Of a DNA stretch of 64,000 nucleotides, positions 17,834-26,155 are shown piece by piece (the stretch's first letter is position 1; each line of letters starts with the position of its first letter). The DNA lies in NCBI GenBank assembly GCA_016201045.1, contig JACQDM010000001.1, positions 186,001 through 250,000 on the forward strand, in the 5' to 3' direction. The notes under the pieces are model-generated. The model had not been told where the DNA came from and searched no databases. It worked only from the letters and a program-made list of their open reading frames with translations. This stretch comes from Afipia sp. (GTDB taxonomy: Bacteria; Pseudomonadota; Alphaproteobacteria; Rhizobiales; Xanthobacteraceae). The position numbers and the translations under genes were made by a program.

Positions 17834-19129
17834 ATGGCCGCGCCGAAGCCCCCTGCATTTGAAACGCTGAGCCTGCATGCGGGCCAGCACCCCGATCCCG
17901 TCACCGGATCGCGCGCCACACCGATTCATCAAACCACGTCATACGTCTTTCAGGACGCGGATCACGCGGCCGCACTGTTCAATCTCGAGCGCGCGGGTCA
18001 CATCTATACGCGCATTTCCAATCCGACGACAGCGGTGCTTGAGGAACGCCTCGCGGCGCTTGAAAACGGCGTCGGCGCTGTATGTACCGCGAGCGGCATG
18101 GCGGCGCTGCATCTGGCCATCGCGACAATTCTCGATGCCGGCGATCACGTCGTTGCCTCCGCGTCGTTGTACGGCGGCACGATCAATCTTCTGACGCATA
18201 CTCTGCCGCGCTTCGGCATCACAACAACGTTCGTCAAGCCGCGCGACCTCGACGGCATCCGCAAAGCCATCGGCCCGAAGACGAAACTCGTGATCGGCGA
18301 AACCATCGGCAATCCGGGCCTTGAAGTGCTCGACATTCCCGCTGTCGCCGACATCGCGCACAAGGCAGGCATTCCGCTTTTGATCGACAACACCTTCGCG
18401 ACGCCCTATCTCTCTCGTCCCATCGAGCTGGGCGCCGACATCGTGATGAACTCGATCACGAAATGGATCGGCGGCCACGGCATCGCCATCGGCGGCGTCA
18501 TTGTCGACGGCGGCCATTTCGACTGGGATAAATCCGGCAAGTTTCCGACGCTCACGACACCCTATGCCGGTTATCACGGCATCGTCTTCGCCGAAGAATT
18601 CGGACCCGCAGCCTTCATCATGCGCGCGCGGGCGGAAGGTTTGCGCGATTTCGGCGCGTGCATCTCGCCGACCAATGCGTTTCAGATTCTGCAAGGCATT
18701 GAGACGCTGCATGTGCGGATGCAGCGCCACATCGACAACACCGTTGCCGTGCTCGCATTTTTGAAAGACAGCAAAGCTGTCGAATGGGTTCTGCATCCAA
18801 CGCTCGACAACCACCCCGACCATGCCCTCGCGAAAAAACTTCTGCCGCGCGGTGCGGGATCGATCGTCACTTTCGGCATCAAGGGTGGCCGAGACGCGGG
18901 ACGAAGATTCATCGAAGCGCTCAAACTCGTCAGCCATGTCGCAAACGTCGGCGACGCCAAGACGCTTGTGATTCATCCGGCCAGCACGACGCATCAGCAA
19001 ATGAGCGCCGAACAGCTCAAGACTGCGGGCATCGGTGAAGAACTGATCCGGCTGTCCATCGGCATTGAAGCAGCTGAGGATATTATTGGCGATCTCGGCC
19101 AGGCGCTCCGTTTTTCGCAGAAGGCATGA
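17834..19129 (+). CDS. metY: O-acetylhomoserine aminocarboxypropyltransferase (sulfhydrylase)
   Basis: This 431-residue PLP enzyme makes homocysteine from O-acetylhomoserine and sulfide. The PLP lysine is Lys210 in NSITKWIGGHG. YTRISNPTT (58-66) and SLYGGTINLL (111-120) are phosphate and substrate motifs of the Cys/Met metabolism family. The length near 430, and not 390, favours MetY over MetB/MetZ. The 62-base upstream gap is too short and lacks the conserved bases for a SAM-II riboswitch. A hydrolase gene follows with overlapping stop and start. The sulfide-handling locus at 51-54 kb may share sulfide supply. Confidence 0.92.
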   Translation: MAAPKPPAFETLSLHAGQHPDPVTGSRATPIHQTTSYVFQDADHAAALFNLERAGHIYTRISNPTTAVLEERLAALENGVGAVCTASGMAALHLAIATILDAGDHVVASASLYGGTINLLTHTLPRFGITTTFVKPRDLDGIRKAIGPKTKLVIGETIGNPGLEVLDIPAVADIAHKAGIPLLIDNTFATPYLSRPIELGADIVMNSITKWIGGHGIAIGGVIVDGGHFDWDKSGKFPTLTTPYAGYHGIVFAEEFGPAAFIMRARAEGLRDFGACISPTNAFQILQGIETLHVRMQRHIDNTVAVLAFLKDSKAVEWVLHPTLDNHPDHALAKKLLPRGAGSIVTFGIKGGRDAGRRFIEALKLVSHVANVGDAKTLVIHPASTTHQQMSAEQLKTAGIGEELIRLSIGIEAAEDIIGDLGQALRFSQKA

Positions 19130-19131
19130 CC

Positions 19132-19914
19132 ATGAAACTCAACGTCGACGGTCACGAGGTTTACGCAGCGACGGGCGGCAAGCCGTTCGACCCCAAGTTG
19201 CCGCTCGTCGTTTTTCTGCACGGCGCGGGATTCGATCATTCGATCTGGGCGCTGTTCGCGCGCTGGTTCGCGCATCATGGCTATAGCGTGCTGGCACCTG
19301 ACCTTCCGGGACACGGCCGCTCAAAAGGCGCGCTGCTCACCTCGATCGGCGCAATGGCGGACTGGACCGTTAAATTGATCGGGGCTGCGGGCGCGACCAA
19401 AGCTCGTCTCGTCGGCCATTCGATGGGCGCGCTGGTCGCACTCGACGCAGCCTCGCGGCATCCCGAGAAAATCTCCGGCCTCTCGCTGATCGGCGTCGGC
19501 GCGGCGATGCCGGTGTCGGACGACTTGCTGACAGCGGCGAAATCGAACGATCACGCGGCCGTCGACATGGTTTCGATCTGGGGTTTCGGCTACGCGGCAG
19601 GTCTCGGCGGCTCGCTGTCGCCCGGTCTCTGGATGATGGGCGGCGGACAGCGGCTGCTCGAACGAAATCCCGGCGGCGTGCTGTTCAACGATCTGTCCGC
19701 CTGCAACGCCTATAAGGCTGCTTCGGAAGCTGCCGCAAAAATCAAAGTGCCGACCACGCTCATTCTCGGCGAGCGTGACATGATGACTCCGCTCAAGTCA
19801 GGGCGGCAACTGACGTCAGCTATTGCCGGATCGAAAGAGATTGTCCTCCACGGAGCCGGGCACATGTCGATGGCCGAGCGGCCCGATGAGGTGCTGGCCG
19901 CCTTGCGCGCCTAA
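19132..19914 (+). CDS. alpha/beta-fold hydrolase
   Basis: This hydrolase of about 260 residues has FLHGAGFDHSIW (oxyanion), the elbow GHSMGALVAL (Ser), an acid in LGERDMMTP and His in GAGHMSMAERP. It is a small cytosolic esterase or C-C hydrolase type. AGAAGG lies seven bases before the ATG at 19132, which is therefore preferred over the ATG at 19126 that overlaps the metY stop. Co-transcription with metY is likely. It is not MetX, which is larger and has other motifs. It overlaps the convergent DUF6894 gene by four bases at the 3' end. Confidence 0.8.
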   Translation: MKLNVDGHEVYAATGGKPFDPKLPLVVFLHGAGFDHSIWALFARWFAHHGYSVLAPDLPGHGRSKGALLTSIGAMADWTVKLIGAAGATKARLVGHSMGALVALDAASRHPEKISGLSLIGVGAAMPVSDDLLTAAKSNDHAAVDMVSIWGFGYAAGLGGSLSPGLWMMGGGQRLLERNPGGVLFNDLSACNAYKAASEAAAKIKVPTTLILGERDMMTPLKSGRQLTSAIAGSKEIVLHGAGHMSMAERPDEVLAALRA

Positions 19915-20168
19915 TGCTTCGATAGCGACGTGCCGGGCATATCCATCAGCACTTCGCTGAACGGAAATTCGAGCACGATCTCTCCGTCCTCGCCGGTGAC
20001 TTCGAGAACGGCGTTCAGCAGCCGCGGCGTCTGGCCCTCTTCTCTCAGCAATTCCGTGATCGTCACGCGCGCGACCATCCAGGCCTGATCGGGGTCGCGG
20101 AGTTCGACTCCATCGGGGTCCGGCACGTAGGAGTCGTCGATCCGCGTATTGAAGAAATAGCGAGGCAT
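19911..20168 (-). CDS. DUF6894 family small protein
   Basis: This 85-residue protein begins MPRYFFNTRIDDSYVPDPDG and continues with ELRDPDQAW. That is the pattern of the small DUF6894 proteins (MPRYFF..., Asp-Gly, then an alpha helix) numerous in Bradyrhizobium relatives. There is no signal peptide or membrane span. The gene is convergent with the hydrolase and shares four bases with its end. Function unknown. Confidence 0.75.
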   Translation of the reverse strand: MPRYFFNTRIDDSYVPDPDGVELRDPDQAWMVARVTITELLREEGQTPRLLNAVLEVTGEDGEIVLEFPFSEVLMDMPGTSLSKH

Positions 20169-20286
20169 GGCTGAGATTTATTGCGGACGAGGCATGCGCG
20201 CAAGGCCGGTATCGCAGTCGTGAATTGCGGTTGATTTCGGCGCGCGAATGGGCGCCTAACTGACGCTCTCAATCCGGAATACATTC

Positions 20287-21045
20287 TTGCCAGCCATTAT
20301 TACCGATCCGATCTTCTATTGCGTGGCGATCCCTGCCGTTCTGCTTCTGGGTCTCGCCAAAGGCGGATTCGCCGGGCTCGGCATCGCATCGACGCCCATG
20401 CTTGCGCTCTATCTTCCGCCGCTCGAAGCCGCCGCCCTCATCCTGCCCATCCTGATCACACAAGATCTGATTTCCGTTTACGTCTATCGCAAGGACTGGG
20501 ACGCCTGGAATCTGAAGGTGATGCTGCCGGGAGCCGTGATCGGCATGGCGCTCGCTTGGCTGCTCGCAGCGCATCTCTCCGACGCACTCGTCCGCATCAT
20601 CGTCGGCGGCATCGGTCTGGCGTTCGTCGCCAACACGTGGCTGCGGCCAGCGAAAATCAAACCGCATCCGACCACGGCCGCAAGCGGCGTTCTCTGGGGC
20701 GCGGTTTCAGGCTTCACATCCTTCATGACGCAGGGCGGCGGCCCACCGTTTCAGGTTCACGTCCTGCCGCAGAAATTGCCGAAGATGACGCTGGTCGGCA
20801 CCACAACGATCTTCTTCACCGTCGTCAATCTTCTGAAAATATGGCCCTACTTCGCACTCGCCCAGTTCACGCCGAAAAATTTTGTCACGTCGCTCCTGTT
20901 GCTGCCGATTGCTGTGATCGCGAATTTCTGCGGAATCTGGCTGGTACGGCGAACGCCGACCGATCTGTTCTACCGGATCGCCTACGTTCTGCTGTTCGTG
21001 ATTTCGCTGATCCTGTTCTGGCAGGGCATCTCGGCGGTGCGTTGA
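20287..21045 (+). CDS. TauE/SafE family sulfite/sulfonate exporter-like permease
   Basis: This 252-residue membrane protein has about eight hydrophobic spans. The N-terminal GLAKGGFAGLG and the mid-protein FTSFMTQGGGPPFQ are the two conserved loops of the TauE/SafE family, which exports small organic or inorganic anions such as sulfite or sulfoacetate. The only usable start is TTG at 20287, since no ATG lies before the first conserved loop; the ribosome site is weak. It is divergent from the DUF6894 gene and alone. A second TauE/SafE gene at 51.9 kb belongs to a persulfide operon; this one has no such context. Confidence 0.82.
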   Translation: MPAIITDPIFYCVAIPAVLLLGLAKGGFAGLGIASTPMLALYLPPLEAAALILPILITQDLISVYVYRKDWDAWNLKVMLPGAVIGMALAWLLAAHLSDALVRIIVGGIGLAFVANTWLRPAKIKPHPTTAASGVLWGAVSGFTSFMTQGGGPPFQVHVLPQKLPKMTLVGTTTIFFTVVNLLKIWPYFALAQFTPKNFVTSLLLLPIAVIANFCGIWLVRRTPTDLFYRIAYVLLFVISLILFWQGISAVR

Positions 21046-21056
21046 ACAAGCATGTG

Positions 21057-21896
21057 TCAGATCATCGGCAGGCTTGACGGCTCCTTGCCGAGCGGAAATG
21101 CCTTTTCAATCGCCGCGATCTCCTGTGGATCAAGAACGATACCGCCCGCAGCGGCATTTTCCGCCGCGTGCTGCGCCGACGCTGCCTTCGGAATGGCAAA
21201 CACCGATTTGGCGCGTGTGAGAAAACTCAGCGCGACCTGACGCGGGGTGGCACCGACCCGCGCGCCGATCTCCTGCAACACTTTGCCCTTCGGCGACTGC
21301 GGCGCCGGGAAATCGTCATGCCCGAAAGGCGAATAAGCAACTACGGCGACGCCGTTTGCCTCGCACCACGGAATGACAGAATGCTCGATAGCGCGTTCGT
21401 TCAGATGATAGAGCACCTGATTGCAGGCAATCCGCCCCTTCCCCGCTACCGCAAGCAGTTCGTCCAGATCGTCGGCGTCGAAATTGCTCACGCCCCATGA
21501 GCGGATTTTCCCGGTACGCACCAGTTCGTCGAATGCGGCGACCGTCTCCTCGAGCGGATATTGTCCGCGCCAGTGCAGCAGAAAGCAGTCGAGACGATCG
21601 GTTTTCAGCCGCTTCAACGAGCGCTCGCAGGCCTGAATGGTTCCCTTGCGAGACGCATTGCTTGGTAAAACTTTGGAAACGAGAAACACATCATTCCGCC
21701 GCCCCTCGATAGCATCCGCGACAACAAGTTCCGCGTCGCCGTACATCTCGGCGGTATCGATATGCGTCATGCCGAGATCGATACCCTTGCGTAGCGCAGC
21801 GATGGCAGCAGCGCGGTCGCCGTGATCGATATACCAGGTACCCTGCCCGATGACGGACACCTCGCAGAGCGCGTTGCCGAATGTTCTCTGCTTCAT
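21057..21896 (-). CDS. aldo/keto reductase
   Basis: This 279-residue TIM-barrel oxidoreductase has the tetrad Asp/Tyr in HIDTAEMYGDAELV (about 46-59), Lys in FLVSKVLPSN and His in CFLLHWRGQYP, plus the AKR signature GVSNFDADDL. It reduces aldehydes or ketones with NADPH. Family details resemble the YeaE/DkgA branch. Its ATG lies four bases after the AttH-like gene stop region on the same strand, so it may be the last gene of the ABC transporter operon. Substrate not known. Confidence 0.88.
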   Translation of the reverse strand: MKQRTFGNALCEVSVIGQGTWYIDHGDRAAAIAALRKGIDLGMTHIDTAEMYGDAELVVADAIEGRRNDVFLVSKVLPSNASRKGTIQACERSLKRLKTDRLDCFLLHWRGQYPLEETVAAFDELVRTGKIRSWGVSNFDADDLDELLAVAGKGRIACNQVLYHLNERAIEHSVIPWCEANGVAVVAYSPFGHDDFPAPQSPKGKVLQEIGARVGATPRQVALSFLTRAKSVFAIPKAASAQHAAENAAAGGIVLDPQEIAAIEKAFPLGKEPSSLPMI

Positions 21897-21899
21897 GAT

Positions 21900-22985
21900 C
21901 TAGTATCCCGTCATTTCAAGATAGCCGACGCCTTCGTAGGTGCCATGAAAGGCTATCGGTCCCTCCCAATAGGCAAATCGGGTACTCATCCAGCTCTTCG
22001 GGTTGAGTGGCACAATCTCGATTTTGAATCCGCGATCCGCAACCGCGACTGTCCACGATGTCGGAACATTGCGCCCCTCAATCTCCGTGAGCTGCGCCGG
22101 TTCCATCGAAATAGATGAAGGCGTCAGTTGCACGGATCTTCCGTCGGCACCAATCCAGTTGCCGGAAAAATAATGGCTGCCGTTTTTCTGACGCAAGCGG
22201 AACAGCATTACCTTTTCGCCGGATGCGAGATGCAGGGCGAACCAGTCCCATCCGGTCTGATCGGAGGCGAGCGGCTGGCTGCTCCACTCTCGATCCATCC
22301 ACGCCTGTCCGGTAACATCGGCTGGCTTGCCATCGATTTCGATCTTGCCCGTAACCGTAAAAAACGGCTGACTGAAATAATACGATGCCTGCCCCTGTTC
22401 TGACTTTCGGCTGTATCCAGCGTCGCCCTGAAGCACGAGCGGTTTGAGTGAGTTCAAACGCAGAGAAAACTCAAAGCCGCGCCCAATCGCCGACACATTG
22501 AGCGGCGACAATGTCTGCGGAAAAAATTGGTCGCCCGACTTCATCTCCCAGGAGTCGATCCAGGCGCGAAACGGATTGGCTTCGACCCCCGCCTGCCCCA
22601 CCCCTCCGCGCGCAAGACGCTCCGCAAACAAGTGTTTACTTGCACTGGTGACAGCCGCGTTTCCCATCCAGAGCTGGCGACTGTCCCAGCCGGAATCGGA
22701 CACACCCGGAATCGTCGCCTGCCGAAATAGCGTCCATTGCACACCGTAACGAGTGCCGGATGAATCCTGCAGGTTCGCGGTGACGTACCACCACTCGATA
22801 CGAAAATCGGGATGTGCACCGTGGTCCCGCGGAAACTCAAGCGTCACGCCCTGCGTGACCGGCGCAAACCCTTTCGACTCGCCGCCGAGTCCGGCAAAGC
22901 CTTGCGCGCGGGCGCTCGTGCCGAAAGCGCTTAGCAAGCCATACGCAACGACCGCGCGGCGTCCGATTCTTCCGTCAGCGTTCAT
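21900..22985 (-). CDS. secreted lipocalin-like (CrtC/AttH family) protein
   Basis: This 361-residue protein has an N-terminal signal (GRRAVVAYGLLSAFGTSARAQG, cleavage near residue 28) with Arg-Arg before the core. The mature part carries the AttH/hydroxyneurosporene-synthase pattern: FRIEWWYVTANLQD (about 61-74), VQWTLFRQA and GQAWMDREWSSQPL. The family is a double lipocalin-like beta barrel. In Agrobacterium the relative AttH is encoded with the AttEFG ABC transporter, and here the gene overlaps the permease gene by 11 bases. A periplasmic partner that receives or chaperones a hydrophobic substrate is a reasonable guess. True carotenoid hydratase activity is unlikely without carotenoid genes. 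Confidence 0.8.
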   Translation of the reverse strand: MNADGRIGRRAVVAYGLLSAFGTSARAQGFAGLGGESKGFAPVTQGVTLEFPRDHGAHPDFRIEWWYVTANLQDSSGTRYGVQWTLFRQATIPGVSDSGWDSRQLWMGNAAVTSASKHLFAERLARGGVGQAGVEANPFRAWIDSWEMKSGDQFFPQTLSPLNVSAIGRGFEFSLRLNSLKPLVLQGDAGYSRKSEQGQASYYFSQPFFTVTGKIEIDGKPADVTGQAWMDREWSSQPLASDQTGWDWFALHLASGEKVMLFRLRQKNGSHYFSGNWIGADGRSVQLTPSSISMEPAQLTEIEGRNVPTSWTVAVADRGFKIEIVPLNPKSWMSTRFAYWEGPIAFHGTYEGVGYLEMTGY

Positions 22986-25440
22986 TGGCGAATATCTTGG
23001 CGAGGTTTGCCGGCTGAAGCCGCAGCAGCTTCAGAATTGGAAACAGCATTGCGACGAGCGCGGCGAGGATCGCGACGGCGAACAATTCGGCCAACGAAGC
23101 CGGAAAGATGTAAAGCGGCAGTCGCCAGCCGAATGCCTTGACATTGACAACCGCCAAAAGACACCACGCAACAAGCAATCCCAACGGCAATGCAAGCAAC
23201 GCCGTCAGAAACGCGACGAACATCGTCTTCAACAGTTCGATTGCTGCGAGCCGGCGTCGCGTCACGCCAATGCCCCAGAGCGGGGCAAGCTGCGGCAAGC
23301 GGCTGTTCGCAAGCGTGAGCAGACTCGTCAGCAACGCAATTCCGGCCACGCCGAGCGTGAACGCGTTCAACGCCGACGTTACCGAGAACGTGCGGTTGAA
23401 GATCCGCTTCGATTCCGCCTTCAAGGTCGCCTGATCGACAAGCCGGCCGCCATCGAGGCCGAACGTCTCGCGCAGCGCGGCGATGAGACCGGCGACTTTC
23501 TCGGGAGCAACGCGCAGCCCGAAACGGGTTCGCGCAACATCGGGCCAATGCGACGTCAGGGCGTCGATGTCTACTCCGATTTGTCCTTTGGGATTGCCGT
23601 AGTCCGGATAGATCCCTGCGATTGTCACCATCCACGATCCGCTTGCCGTGGGGAGCTGGACGGTATCGCCGACATTGAGCCGAAGACGCCGCGCCAATTG
23701 CTCACTGAAAAGCGCGGCATTGCCGCCCCGCACCTGGTCCCATACATCGGACTGAGATTGAAGCAGCGGCCATCGTTCGCGATAGGTCGCATGGTCGGTG
23801 AAGCCGAGAACTTCGACCGGCAACCCGTCCATCGTCACGTCGGTCCGCCATGCCGGCAGAATCGCATCGACCTCGGGCCGCTGGCGCAGCCATGAGACGA
23901 TCTCCCGGCCCTGCTTATCGCTCAGTGCATTCAAATAAATATCGGCGGCAAGCCGGTCGTCGAGCCAGCCTGTAAAGGTCTTGCTGAAGCTCTGAACCAT
24001 CGTACCGACGCCGACATTCACGGCGAGCGCCAATAACAATGCCATCAGCGCCAGCGACAGACCCGATAGCTGCTGGCGGCTGTCAGCCCAGAACCATTTC
24101 ACCATCGGCCCATTGGCGTAACGCTGCCCCATCCACAGGACGACGCCCAAAACCACGGGCAGCGCCAATGCCGCCGACAATAGAAGCGCACCCAGAACCG
24201 CAAATCCGGACGATAGCGAGTCTCCGAAATACAGCGCGGATCCACCGGCTGCCGCGATAAGAAGCGCCAAGGCACCCTGCACTCTCAATCGTTTCTGCTG
24301 CGTTTGCTGCCATGCATAGGGCTGCGCCGAAACCAGCAACGGCAGACGATAGACGCGCAACAAACCGTCGGCTGCGGCAGCGAGCGCACCAAAAACGCTC
24401 ATTCCCAGACCCGCTATCCACCAGTCGGGGCGCAACGAGAGACTTCCCGAAACCTGCGCTCCATAAAGTCCGCGCAGGCTTGCCGAAACATCCGGCAGGA
24501 GAAGCGACGCAACGAAATAGCCTGCGACCAAGCCTATAAGCCCGGAGGCGACCGCGAGCAGCACCAATTCGCCGGCAAGAACCGAAGTCAGCGAGATCGC
24601 CGACACGCCGCATGCGCGAAGCGTGCGAAACATCGGCAGCCGCTGCTCAATCGCCAGTCCGATAGCCGAGTGCACGATAAAAAGTCCGACAAAAAACGAC
24701 AACAGGCCGAAGGCAGTCAGATTGAGGTGAAAGCTGCTGGTAAGACGTTCGAAGTCGCTTGGTTGTCCGGCTTCGACAAAACGTAGCTCTTCGCCTGCGA
24801 TTTCTTTTAGCGGCTTGCGGCTGCCGACATTCTCCTCACCAATCAAGAGACGCGAGATCTGACCGTCCATCTTCAAAATTTTCTGCGCGGTTCCGATGTC
24901 GACCACGAGGATCCCGGGAGCTAGCTGATCCTGCACGGCCAGCGGCGGAAGCGACGAGCCGCCTTCAACCGGCAGCGATTGGCCATACGCGGCTCTCAAA
25001 TCAGCGAATGTCTCAGGACCTACGAAAGTTTGTCCCGGCGGTGTCAGAAACTCCGAGAGCCGATCTTTTTCGAGCGTGGGAGCCGGGCCCGCATTCGCAG
25101 GCAACGTAATCGGTTCAACCCCAAGCAGTCGGTACCACCGATCTTGAATCCGCACGCGGCCCTCAACAACAGGTGAGACGGACCAGTTGCCGCGCCTCAA
25201 ATCGAGGAAGAGTTGTTGCGAGAACGCCGGAATGTCACGGCCGACCAGCATCGCTGTTTTCGCTCCGCCAAATGCAGCTGCAGCCCGGTCGTAACTGTTG
25301 CGCGCCTGCTGATTGAGAGCCTGCACGCCGCTCCAGAGAGCAGTCGCCGAAATCAAGCCGACGAGCAAGGTGACGAGTTGCGTGCGATGGCGCGGCCAGT
25401 GACTGAGAAGTACCTTTAGGATCCAAGACAAGCGGCTCAT
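22975..25440 (-). CDS. fused FtsX-like ABC transporter permease (AttF/AttG or MacB-type)
   Basis: This 821-residue membrane protein has an N-terminal span (about 16-36), a large extracytoplasmic domain and two FtsX-type three-span units, one around 240-400 and one at the C-terminus (about 690-815). A central block of spans (about 405-480) joins the halves. This duplicated form corresponds to AttF plus AttG in one chain and resembles the YbbP permease architecture. The ATG at 25440 overlaps the ATPase stop as ATGA, which fixes the start. It probably drives lipid or lipoprotein movement out of the inner membrane with the ATPase and AttH-like partner. Confidence 0.82.
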   Translation of the reverse strand: MSRLSWILKVLLSHWPRHRTQLVTLLVGLISATALWSGVQALNQQARNSYDRAAAAFGGAKTAMLVGRDIPAFSQQLFLDLRRGNWSVSPVVEGRVRIQDRWYRLLGVEPITLPANAGPAPTLEKDRLSEFLTPPGQTFVGPETFADLRAAYGQSLPVEGGSSLPPLAVQDQLAPGILVVDIGTAQKILKMDGQISRLLIGEENVGSRKPLKEIAGEELRFVEAGQPSDFERLTSSFHLNLTAFGLLSFFVGLFIVHSAIGLAIEQRLPMFRTLRACGVSAISLTSVLAGELVLLAVASGLIGLVAGYFVASLLLPDVSASLRGLYGAQVSGSLSLRPDWWIAGLGMSVFGALAAAADGLLRVYRLPLLVSAQPYAWQQTQQKRLRVQGALALLIAAAGGSALYFGDSLSSGFAVLGALLLSAALALPVVLGVVLWMGQRYANGPMVKWFWADSRQQLSGLSLALMALLLALAVNVGVGTMVQSFSKTFTGWLDDRLAADIYLNALSDKQGREIVSWLRQRPEVDAILPAWRTDVTMDGLPVEVLGFTDHATYRERWPLLQSQSDVWDQVRGGNAALFSEQLARRLRLNVGDTVQLPTASGSWMVTIAGIYPDYGNPKGQIGVDIDALTSHWPDVARTRFGLRVAPEKVAGLIAALRETFGLDGGRLVDQATLKAESKRIFNRTFSVTSALNAFTLGVAGIALLTSLLTLANSRLPQLAPLWGIGVTRRRLAAIELLKTMFVAFLTALLALPLGLLVAWCLLAVVNVKAFGWRLPLYIFPASLAELFAVAILAALVAMLFPILKLLRLQPANLAKIFANER

Positions 25441-26093
25441 GCGATCAGCCCTTCGCTGAGATGCACTTGCCGGTTCATTGTCGAGGCGAGCCGCGCGCTG
25501 TGCGTCACCATCAAAAACGCGCAACTGGTCCGCCGGACGAGATCGCGCGCAAGCCTCAGCACATCGTCTGCAGTCTTCTCGTCGAGGTTGCCGGTCGGCT
25601 CGTCCGCGAGGAGCACAGCCGGCTTAATCGCCAGCGCGCGGCCGATGGCGACACGCTGCTGCTGGCCACCGGAGAGTTGTTCGGGATATCGATCCAGCAG
25701 ATCCCCGAGACCGAGACGCTCGACAAGTTCGATCTGCCACGCAGCGTCGAAAAGTCCGGCAATCCGCGCCTGAAACGCGAGATTGTCGGCGACCGGCAAA
25801 CTGGGGATGAGATTGAACTGTTGAAACACCAATCCCAGACGATCCCGCCGCAGCGCGGCTCTTTCACTATCTGACATCGCGGAAATCACATCGCCGTCGA
25901 GCACGATCTCACCGCTATCCGCAGCATCGAGGCCCGCGATCAGATGCAGCAAAGTGCTCTTGCCGCTGCCGGACTCGCCGGTCAGCGCGACGCTCTCGCC
26001 GGCGGATAACGTAAGGTTGACGCCTCGCAAAACCGCGAGTCTTTCACCCGACGCTCGATAGGATTTATGCAGATCGCGCACGCTCAACAGCAT
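25437..26093 (-). CDS. ABC transporter ATP-binding protein (LolD/AttE-like)
   Basis: This 218-residue ATPase has Walker A GESGSGKST (about 37-45), Q-loop LVFQQFNLIPSL, signature LSGGQQQRVAIGRAL and Walker B VLLADEPTGNLDE. Its size and the LIPSLPVADNL text are those of the LolD/MacB/YbbA group that works with FtsX-type permeases. It is the first gene of the coupled ATPase-permease-AttH set. The energy-coupling role is certain, the cargo is not. Confidence 0.9.
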   Translation of the reverse strand: MLLSVRDLHKSYRASGERLAVLRGVNLTLSAGESVALTGESGSGKSTLLHLIAGLDAADSGEIVLDGDVISAMSDSERAALRRDRLGLVFQQFNLIPSLPVADNLAFQARIAGLFDAAWQIELVERLGLGDLLDRYPEQLSGGQQQRVAIGRALAIKPAVLLADEPTGNLDEKTADDVLRLARDLVRRTSCAFLMVTHSARLASTMNRQVHLSEGLIA

Positions 26094-26135
26094 AAGCGCA
26101 GCCTACACGCCAGTCAGCCTGACACAAACCTGTCC

Positions 26136-26155
26136 GATACGGCGCACGCCGTATC
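26136..26155 (-). terminator. hairpin overlapping the RND pump stop codon, possible terminator
   Basis: GATACGGC and GCCGTATC (26136-26143 and 26148-26155) form a perfect 8-bp stem around a four-base loop. The stem includes the TGA stop of the RND gene. On the minus strand the downstream sequence GGACAGGTTTG has only a weak U-run, so termination may be partial. It separates the pump operon from the ABC operon. Confidence 0.4.

Noticed and set aside
21900-22985. carotenoid 1,2-hydratase (CrtC)
   Set aside because: Fold family matches, but there are no carotenoid genes nearby and the gene overlaps an ABC permease, fitting AttH better.
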